A program made the translations under genes and the position numbers. Under the pieces are notes generated by a model, which was not told the DNA's origin, did no database searches, and was given only the letters and a program-made list of their open reading frames with translations. A stretch of 5,889 bases of DNA from an uncultured Eubacteriales bacterium (lineage in GTDB: Bacteria; Bacillota; Clostridia; Oscillospirales; CAG-382). Of the stretch, positions 1-4,214 are shown piece by piece. How positions within the stretch are numbered: position 1 is the first letter of the stretch; each line of letters opens with the position of its first letter. The stretch spans positions 1 through 5,889 of the forward strand of contig CAKSCN010000149.1 in NCBI GenBank assembly GCA_934444485.1, read 5' to 3'.

Positions 1-14
1 CTCCTTGATATACC

Positions 15-222
15 GTAGGGCGAGTGAACGCAGACTACGCTAGCGTAATCTCACGCCGCAAGAACCAAACGCAAGGTTATGTATATCGCACCGTAGAAAA
101 GCGGCAAACGGTAAGCACCATTTAAATATTGAAGAAAAGCGAAGCTTTTCAACGTCAATTCTCCATTCTCCACTTTCCATTTTCAATTTCAAAGTTTCGC
201 TTTTCCTCCCGATTCTCAATTT
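15..222 (+). repeat. dispersed intergenic repeat, copy 1
   Basis: First copy of a long direct repeat whose second copy lies at 2084-2367. Positions 62-194 match 2134-2266 without gaps, with about 10 mismatches in 133 bases by hand count, including a run of 39 identical bases from 62 to 100. Upstream, both copies share GTAGGG (15-20 here) followed by a hairpin. Here the hairpin contains the palindrome TACGCTAGCGTA at 36-47, flanked by AGA/TCT arms. Further on is a 7-bp stem with a GAA loop (GAAAAGC-GAA-GCTTTTC, 134-150), then degenerate heptamers of the ATTCTCC type (159-194), and the element ends in ATTCTCAATTT at 212-222. It lies directly upstream of the LUD gene promoter. No gene is supported in 1-328. 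I do not recognise a named family; it looks like a dispersed non-coding repeat of clostridial type. Confidence 0.8.
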
Positions 223-258
223 ATAATAGTGTATTCTCTCCGAATTAACAATAAAGTA

Positions 259-287
259 TAGAAATATCCCTCCGCATGATATATAAT
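259..287 (+). promoter_or_regulatory. candidate sigma-A promoter for the LUD-trmL unit
   Basis: A perfect -10 hexamer TATAAT lies at 282-287. Seventeen bases upstream is TAGAAA (259-264), which matches four of six positions of TTGACA. The transcript would start near 294 and leave a leader of about 35 bases before the ATG at 329. A second TATAAT at 222-227, at the edge of the repeat, has no good -35 partner. The weak -35 box keeps confidence moderate. Confidence 0.5.
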
Positions 288-328
288 GTAGAAGTAAAAT
301 TGTACTTTTGAGAAAGGACGTTTTTGCG

Positions 329-970
329 ATGGATAAGAACAAATACGAGGCGATAAGGCTGCGCATGGAACGGTGTGCGGAGGCGTTGAGACGCAACAAT
401 TTCGCCGCCGAGTGTGTTGACAGCAAAGAGGAAGCTCTCGAGCTTGTCGAGGAACTCATACCTGACGGTGCGACGGTCGCTGTCGGCGGTTCGGTCACGC
501 TCTCCGAGGTCGGCGTGCTTGAGCTTCTTTCGTCGGGACGCTTCAACTATCTTGACCGCTACGCTCCGGGGCTTACTCCCGAAGAACGCCGTGAGGTTTT
601 CGTGAAGTCGTTCGGCAGTGATTTTTACCTTTGCTCGGCAAATGCCGTGACCGAAAACGGCGAGCTTTACAATGTTGACGGCACGGGAAACAGAGTCGCC
701 GCAATGCTGTTCGGACCGGAGAAGGTCATCGTAATTGCAGGCTGCAACAAGCTTGTGAAGGATCTCGACGCCGCAGATGAGCGTGTTAAGGCGATTGCCG
801 CTCCGGCGAATGCGATAAGGCTTGACAGGAACACTCCGTGTACGAAAACCGGCCGCTGTGCGGACTGCCGTTCAGAGGGCAGAATCTGCGCAAACAAGGT
901 CGTTTTCACCCGTCAGACCATGCCCGGCAGGATAACGGTAATTCTTGTTGCCGAAGAGCTGGGATATTGA
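329..970 (+). CDS. LUD-domain protein (LutC/YkgG-like, stand-alone)
   Basis: A 213-residue protein of the LUD (formerly DUF162) family, which includes LutC of the LutABC lactate-oxidation complex. Its length is that of a single LUD domain. Recognisable features are the N-terminal helix, the GGSVTL strand-loop (residues 53-58), the conserved core around N115-V-D-G-T-G-N121, and FGPEKVIVIAGCNKLV near 128-143. Near the C-terminus sits a four-cysteine cluster, C171-x5-C177-x2-C180-x6-C187, which I recall as typical of stand-alone 'lactate utilization' proteins and which could bind an iron-sulfur cluster or metal; that is inference. The ATG at 329 is preferred over the in-frame TTG at 308 because AGAAAGGA (311-318) is a good ribosome binding site for it and lies inside the longer version. 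No lutA or lutB is in the window, so a role in lactate oxidation is not shown. trmL follows after 37 bases, probably on the same transcript. Confidence 0.85.
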   Translation: MDKNKYEAIRLRMERCAEALRRNNFAAECVDSKEEALELVEELIPDGATVAVGGSVTLSEVGVLELLSSGRFNYLDRYAPGLTPEERREVFVKSFGSDFYLCSANAVTENGELYNVDGTGNRVAAMLFGPEKVIVIAGCNKLVKDLDAADERVKAIAAPANAIRLDRNTPCTKTGRCADCRSEGRICANKVVFTRQTMPGRITVILVAEELGY

Positions 971-1007
971 GAGACGGCGTTCACAACATCGAAACGGAGA
1001 CATTCAC

Positions 1008-1496
1008 TTGAAATTCAACATTGTGCTTTTAGAGCCCGAGATACCGCAGAACACGGGCAACATATCACGCACCTGTGCGGCTACCGGGACGTCGCTTCAT
1101 CTTATCGAGCCGTTCGGCTTCACGATAACCGACGCAAAGCTGAAGCGTGCCGGACTTGACTACTGGCAGTATCTCGACATTCACTATTACAAAAACATTG
1201 AAGATTTTTACGAAAAGAATGCGGGCGGCGAGTTTTTCTACTTCTCAACGAAAGCACCGAGGGCGTACACCGAGGTGAAGTATCCCGACAACGCCTACCT
1301 TATTTTCGGCAAGGAGTCGGCAGGCATTCCGGAGGACATTCTCGAAAAGAACCTTGACCGTTGTGTGCGTATACCGATGCTCCCGGGTTTGCGGAGTCTC
1401 AATCTCTCAAATTCGGCGGCGATTGCCGTGTATGAAGCTCTCCGTCAGCGGAACTTCTCAGGTCTCGAGGACTCCGGCAAATTCGGCTCGCTCTGA
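1008..1496 (+). CDS. trmL: tRNA (cytidine/uridine-34-2'-O)-methyltransferase TrmL
   Basis: A 162-residue SPOUT-class RNA methyltransferase of the TrmL (YibK/CspR) type. The family methylates the ribose 2'-OH of wobble nucleotide 34 in certain leucine tRNAs, using S-adenosylmethionine, in the cytoplasm. The family signature is complete: NIVLLEPEIPQNTGN at residues 4-18, R21 in the following helix, the HLIEPFGF and LKRAGLDYW segments, the glycine loop FGKESAGIP (100-108), and the knot region IPMLPGLRSLNLSN (122-135) followed by AxAVYEA. The length matches the usual 155-165 residues. The start is taken as TTG at 1008, with ACGGAGA (994-1000) as ribosome binding site. The longer in-frame ATG at 945 overlaps the LUD gene, has no such site, and adds 21 residues foreign to the family. 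Only 37 bases separate it from the LUD gene, so co-transcription is likely; no functional link is known to me. Confidence 0.93.
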   Translation: MKFNIVLLEPEIPQNTGNISRTCAATGTSLHLIEPFGFTITDAKLKRAGLDYWQYLDIHYYKNIEDFYEKNAGGEFFYFSTKAPRAYTEVKYPDNAYLIFGKESAGIPEDILEKNLDRCVRIPMLPGLRSLNLSNSAAIAVYEALRQRNFSGLEDSGKFGSL

Positions 1497-1516
1497 TCGC
1501 CGGGAGGGACGGTGGT

Positions 1517-1538
1517 GTTCTTTCTTGAAAGAAAGAAC
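1517..1538. repeat. perfect 10-bp inverted repeat after trmL
   Basis: GTTCTTTCTT and AAGAAAGAAC form a perfect 10-bp stem around a 2-base centre; in RNA this is realistically nine pairs with a TGAA loop. It starts 20 bases after the trmL stop. There is no run of T after the stem (CCAAAGAACTTT follows), so it is not a textbook intrinsic terminator, though it may act as a 3' stabilising or weak termination hairpin. The AAGAAC half-site recurs at 1540-1545. I recall similar hairpins as dispersed repeats in Ruminococcaceae genomes. Confidence 0.55.
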
Positions 1539-1804
1539 CAAAGAACTTTATCCTATAGTAATTTGGAGGCTGACTCGCACGACATCGGCAAGGACTCCGT
1601 CGTGAAATGAGGCAAAACCGTGCATATCTGAGGGCGTACCGTTCAACCTCGACGAAGTCTCGGTCGAATGTGCGGTTGGTATCAGGCTTTGCGGGGACAG
1701 TAATTTCTACCTTCTCAAAATTTGTACCTCACTTCGTTCGACGACAAATTACGGAAAGATGAGCTTTTGGGGCGGTGCGAGGCTCGTGGTTTGTGCTTGC
1801 TTAT
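1539..1804. other. non-coding stretch, possible decayed coding remnant
   Basis: No intact gene is visible. From about 1602 to 1823 one + frame is open and reads like coding sequence over part of its length (EGVPFNLDEVSVECAVG, then IRLCGDSNFYLL), but it lacks a start codon and ribosome binding site. A different frame at 1565-1609 reads EADSHDIGKDSVVK before a stop. I recognise neither peptide. Farther on, AATTTGT (1720-1726) and ACAAATT (1744-1750) form a 7-bp inverted repeat enclosing CTCACTTCGTTCGACG. The stretch could be a frameshifted gene fragment or simply repeat-derived DNA. Confidence 0.3.
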
Positions 1805-1808
1805 GGGG

Positions 1809-1860
1809 AATTCGGCGAAAATGAAGCTTTCTTGAGAGTGCGAAGCTTGAGATTAGCACT
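1809..1860 (+). repeat. 52-base direct repeat, copy A
   Basis: This matches 2016-2067 without gaps, with 45 of 52 bases identical by hand count, at an offset of 207 bases. It begins AATTCGGCGAAAAT and ends GCACT. It contains one copy of GCGAAGC (1840-1846). The stem seen clearly in copy B is interrupted here by mismatches but still shows AGTGC/GCACT arms. Confidence 0.7.
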
Positions 1861-1895
1861 TCCTCTCGGGTGTAGTAATGGAGGTAGCGAAGCAT

Positions 1896-2000
1896 GAGTT
1901 GACCGTGTCAACTCCGGAGGCATCCCCTGTGTAACCGGTTGCAAAGCAACCTCTGGAGCTGTCACGACGAAGTCGTCGGACTGAGGGACTGTCGGACAAG
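1896..2000 (+). repeat. degenerate hairpin-rich intergenic repeat
   Basis: A chain of short hairpins. GAGTTGAC/GTCAACTC is a perfect 8-bp stem with a 3-base loop (1896-1914). GGTTGC-AAA-GCAACC is a 6-bp stem (1937-1951). CGACGA-AG-TCGTCG is a 6-bp stem (1965-1978). The framing words GGAGGCATCCCCTGTGTAA and GGAGCTGTCACGACGAAG, then ACTGAGGGACTGT, resemble a very common intergenic repeat of gut Oscillospiraceae in which GCATCCCCTGTGTAAAGGGG precedes a variable hairpin and CTGAGGGA. That identification is from memory. This copy has decayed: the expected GGGG partner of CCCC is lost. Confidence 0.55.
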
Positions 2001-2015
2001 CACTCTCTCAAGGGA

Positions 2016-2070
2016 AATTCGGCGAAAATCATGCTTTCCTGAAAGTGTGAAGCTCGAGATTCGCACTTTC
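2016..2070 (+). repeat. 52-base direct repeat, copy B, with 11-bp hairpin
   Basis: Second copy of the repeat at 1809-1860 (match 2016-2067). It carries a strong hairpin at 2041-2070: GAAAGTGTGAA pairs with TTCGCACTTTC over 11 bp with a single T-G wobble, leaving an 8-base loop GCTCGAGA that is itself nearly palindromic. No T-run follows (TCAATGGTAC), so a terminator is unlikely. Confidence 0.7.
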
Positions 2071-2083
2071 TCAATGGTACTTT

Positions 2084-2367
2084 GTAGGGACACACAGGAT
2101 GCGAAGCATCTGTGTAGATTGCTCGTTCCGCATGAACCAAACGCAAGGTTATGTATATCGCACCGTAGAAAACCGACAAACGGTAAGCACCACATAACTA
2201 TTGAAGAAAAGCGAAGCTTTTCAACCCCAATTCTCCATTCTCCACTCTCCACTCTCAATTTCAAAGCGACTTCAGGAGCTTTTCCGCCCCAATTCTCCAT
2301 TCTCCACTCTCCACTCTCAATTTCAAAGCGACTTCAGGAGCTTTTCAACCCTAATTCTCAATTTTTA
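2084..2367 (+). repeat. dispersed intergenic repeat, copy 2
   Basis: Second copy of the element at 15-222, in the same orientation and again directly upstream of a gene. It starts with GTAGGG (2084-2089). This is followed by a hairpin whose sequence differs from copy 1: ACACA (2092-2096), a bulged G, GATGC, loop GAA, GCATC, TGTGT (to 2115). The conserved block 2134-2266 contains AACC/GGTT and ACCGT/ACGGT complementary pairs and the 7-bp GAAAAGC-GAA-GCTTTTC hairpin at 2206-2222. Compared with copy 1 it is longer because its 3' part has been tandemly duplicated. It ends in ATTCTCAATTT. The small open frames crossing it show no ribosome binding site or family similarity. Confidence 0.8.
2216..2362 (+). 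repeat. 62-base tandem repeat built of heptamers
   Basis: Two full units, 2216-2277 and 2278-2339, differ at only 2 of 62 positions. A partial third unit starts at 2340 with GCTTTTCAACCCTAATTCTC. Inside each unit lies a 7-base microsatellite: ATTCTCC, ATTCTCC, ACTCTCC, ACTCTCA, ATTTCAA. The near identity of the units points to a recent duplication. Copy 1 of the larger element (159-194) has only one, more diverged, heptamer tract. Confidence 0.88.
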
Positions 2368-2423
2368 TCAATCGCCGATATTATCATTTTTTTGCATATT
2401 ATTATTTTTTTGGAGGAAAAAAC

Positions 2424-3206
2424 ATGAAACTCGGAATTTGTGCAGGACTCAAAGATTTTGACAAAATAAAGGCGGCAAAGGACGCCGGATTCGACTACAT
2501 CGAGACCAACTTCTCGGCTTTTGCCAATGCGTCTGACGAGGACAGAGCGGCGTTCGTCGAGTGCCTTCGCAAAAATGACATCAAGTGCGAGGCGATGAAC
2601 TGCTTTATCGGTCTCAAGGTCGTCGGAAACGAATTCGACGAAAAGGCGGTAAAGGAATACATCGACCGTGCGTTTGACGTTTGCAGCAAGTACACAGACT
2701 TTGAAGTGGTCGTTTTCGGCTCGGGCGGAGCGAGAAAGGTTCCCGAGGGCTTCGACAAAGCAAAGGCAATGGAGCAGTTCGAGTACGTCTGCCGTGAGTT
2801 TGTCGAGCCTGCCTGCGCAAAGCACGGTAAATATACCGCAATAGAGAACCTCAACAAGGGCGAGACCAACATTCTGAACACCGACGCCGAGATAAACGCT
2901 CTTGTCAATAAGATGGGACTTCCCCACGTTAAGCTCCTCTCCGACAACTACCACATGGCACGTGAGGATGAGCCTTACGACGTTATCAGAACCTTCGGAA
3001 AGAACCTCGTACACGCACACATCGCAAACCCCGAGGGACGTCTCTTCCCTCAGCCCGAGGACAAGCACGACTACGCTCCGTTCTTCGACGCAATGAAAGC
3101 GATAGGCTACGACAAACGTGTGTCTGTCGAGGCTGAAGCACCCAAGGATATACCGCTTGAGGAAGCGATGAAGAAGAGCGTGGAATGCTTGAGACAGTAC
3201 ATCTGA
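2424..3206 (+). CDS. TIM-barrel sugar isomerase/epimerase-like protein (paralog 1)
   Basis: A 260-residue protein of the xylose isomerase-like TIM-barrel superfamily (AP endonuclease 2 fold, Pfam PF01261), the family of ketose 3-epimerases, IolE/IolI and related sugar enzymes. Repeated strand-helix units begin at MKLGIC, FDYIETNFS, IKCEAMNCF, FEVVVFGSGGARKVPEGF, YTAIENLN, VKLLSDNYHM, LVHAHIA and RVSVEAEAP. By analogy with D-tagatose 3-epimerase, the divalent metal ligands would be E141 (AIENLN), D174 (SDNYHM), H199 (HAHIA) and E236 (VEAE), so the site looks complete. R204 or thereabouts in PEGR matches the substrate-contact region. The ATG at 2424 has a strong GGAGG (2412-2416) seven bases upstream. 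A close paralog follows 15 bases downstream. The substrate cannot be told; a cytoplasmic sugar epimerase or isomerase is the likely role. The ribosome binding site is clear, but no convincing promoter was found between the repeat and the gene. Confidence 0.85.
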   Translation: MKLGICAGLKDFDKIKAAKDAGFDYIETNFSAFANASDEDRAAFVECLRKNDIKCEAMNCFIGLKVVGNEFDEKAVKEYIDRAFDVCSKYTDFEVVVFGSGGARKVPEGFDKAKAMEQFEYVCREFVEPACAKHGKYTAIENLNKGETNILNTDAEINALVNKMGLPHVKLLSDNYHMAREDEPYDVIRTFGKNLVHAHIANPEGRLFPQPEDKHDYAPFFDAMKAIGYDKRVSVEAEAPKDIPLEEAMKKSVECLRQYI

Positions 3207-3221
3207 GCCGCAGTCCCCGAG

Positions 3222-4058
3222 ATGTCGGAAAAGAAGAAAAGCGAGGTGAAATATTTGCCGCAGAGTATAAAGATAGGCTGCACGGCGACGCTCCGTGACT
3301 TTGAAAAAATACACTGGATTGCCGAGGCGGACTACGACTATATCGAAACCAACCTTTCGATGCTCACCGAGGCTTCGGAAAAAGAGACCGCCGCCTTTGC
3401 CGCAGAGCTTGAACGGGCCGGTATTCCGTGCCTTGCCGCAAACTTCCTTTTTCCGCCGTCCCACAGTATGCGCCTTACAGGTCCGATAATCAACGGAAGC
3501 CTTGTCGCCGACTACCTTGAGCGTGCGTTTTCGAGAGCGGAAAAGGTCGGTATAAAGACGGTATCGTTCGGTGCCGGGAGCGCACGCAGAGTCCCGGACG
3601 GATTTCCCCCGGAGGAGGCTCTCGAGCAGCTGCGTGACCTTTGCGTTCAGTACATAGCGCCGGCGGCGGAGAAGTACGGCATCACCGTTGCGGTCGAGAA
3701 CATAAACGAAAACGAGACAAACATCCTCTGCCGTGTCGCCGAGGTCAGCGATTTCGTTGACAGCATCGGCAGTGACCGTATACGTGCGCTTTGCTCGAAC
3801 TACCACATGGTTCTCGAGGGCGAGGACTACTCCGTAATCCGCAAAATCGGGCGCAATATCGCTCACGTCCACGTCGCAAGCCCCACGAAACGCTCTTATC
3901 CCACGGTGAACGACCCCCACGACTACTCCGAGTTTTTCGATTCGCTTGCAAGCGTCGGCTACGGCGGAGGAATAACAGTTGAGGTGGGCGTCCCGGACGA
4001 CGAGAACACGGAGGAGAATATCTATGCGTCGTCGATTTTTCTGCGGACGGTGATATGA
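3222..4058 (+). CDS. TIM-barrel sugar isomerase/epimerase-like protein (paralog 2)
   Basis: A 278-residue paralog of the preceding gene, aligned along its whole length: DYDYIETNLS, SFGAGSARRVPDGF, VAVENINENETNIL, SNYHM, HVHVASPTKRS, HDYSEFFD, ITVEVGVP. It belongs to the same PF01261-type superfamily. Of the four expected metal ligands, E159, H217 and E254 are present. The aspartate of SDNYHM in paralog 1 is serine here (S192, codon TCG at 3795-3797), which may weaken or alter metal binding. It also has an insertion around FPPSHSMRLTGPIING (about 76-91). The start is uncertain: ATG at 3222 has no ribosome binding site. In-frame GTG at 3246 or TTG at 3255, the latter preceded by AGGTGA, would give a protein that aligns better with the N-terminus of paralog 1. 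It is surely co-transcribed with paralog 1. No good terminator follows. Confidence 0.82.
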   Translation: MSEKKKSEVKYLPQSIKIGCTATLRDFEKIHWIAEADYDYIETNLSMLTEASEKETAAFAAELERAGIPCLAANFLFPPSHSMRLTGPIINGSLVADYLERAFSRAEKVGIKTVSFGAGSARRVPDGFPPEEALEQLRDLCVQYIAPAAEKYGITVAVENINENETNILCRVAEVSDFVDSIGSDRIRALCSNYHMVLEGEDYSVIRKIGRNIAHVHVASPTKRSYPTVNDPHDYSEFFDSLASVGYGGGITVEVGVPDDENTEENIYASSIFLRTVI

Positions 4059-4120
4059 CGTTCAAGACACGCTTTTTTGGTGAAAGTGCTATAAAAGCAT
4101 GGGGCAAAATTGACATTTCT

Positions 4121-4139
4121 CACAAACTTATGATTTGTG
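4121..4139. promoter_or_regulatory. inverted repeat just upstream of the -35 box
   Basis: CACAAA and TTTGTG are perfect 6-bp arms around a 7-base centre and end one base before the TTGACA at 4141. The position suits an operator for an activator or repressor of the solute-binding protein gene. The arms are AT-rich and short, so chance is not excluded, and I cannot assign it to a regulator family. Confidence 0.3.
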
Positions 4140-4140
4140 C

Positions 4141-4169
4141 TTGACACGTTAAAGTTTTTGTTGTACAAT
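4141..4169 (+). promoter_or_regulatory. strong sigma-A promoter for the solute-binding protein gene
   Basis: A perfect -35 TTGACA (4141-4146), a 17-base spacer, and TACAAT (4164-4169), which is one base from the consensus -10. The region downstream is extremely AT-rich, with two further overlapping TATAAT words (4169-4174, 4174-4179). ACAAT and ATTGT (4165-4182) form short arms around the -10 area. The transcript would start near 4176, about 39 bases before the ATG at 4215. This separates the transport gene from the epimerase pair, although read-through remains possible. Confidence 0.8.
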
Positions 4170-4214
4170 ATAATATAATTGTTATTTTATCCATTTTTGG
4201 GAGGAAGCTATCAA

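Noticed and set aside
40..546. 168-residue minus-strand frame across the first repeat and the start of the LUD gene
   Set aside because: Half of it is repeat DNA and half is antisense to a real gene. A similar minus frame at 1962-2300 arises simply because the repeat is present twice.
2216..2362. CRISPR array
   Set aside because: The 62-base units are directly adjacent and nearly identical, with no unique spacers between repeats, and no cas gene is present.
2084..2367. Known riboswitch in front of the epimerase genes
   Set aside because: The same element precedes the unrelated LUD gene, I could match no known riboswitch core, and no terminator or anti-terminator pair is visible before the start codon.
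2374..2402. Promoter for the first epimerase gene using TATTAT words at 2379 or 2397
   Set aside because: No acceptable -35 hexamer lies 16-18 bases upstream of either; the region is simply AT-rich, so I did not annotate it.
1939..2427. Open + frames (1939-2427, 2201-2461) and the minus frame 1853-2179 over the repeat island
   Set aside because: Their translations are just the hairpins and heptamer repeats read as protein (for example repeated FSILHSPLS), with no ribosome binding site.
2358..3920. 520-residue open frame on the minus strand
   Set aside because: It is the antisense shadow of the two epimerase genes. Its translation is rich in Val, Leu, Cys and Arg without domain motifs, and the + strand proteins match a known fold over their full length.
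4110..4134. Second promoter TTGACA (4110) with TATGAT (4129)
   Set aside because: The spacer would be only 13 bases, too short for a sigma-A promoter; the 4141-4169 promoter is far better.
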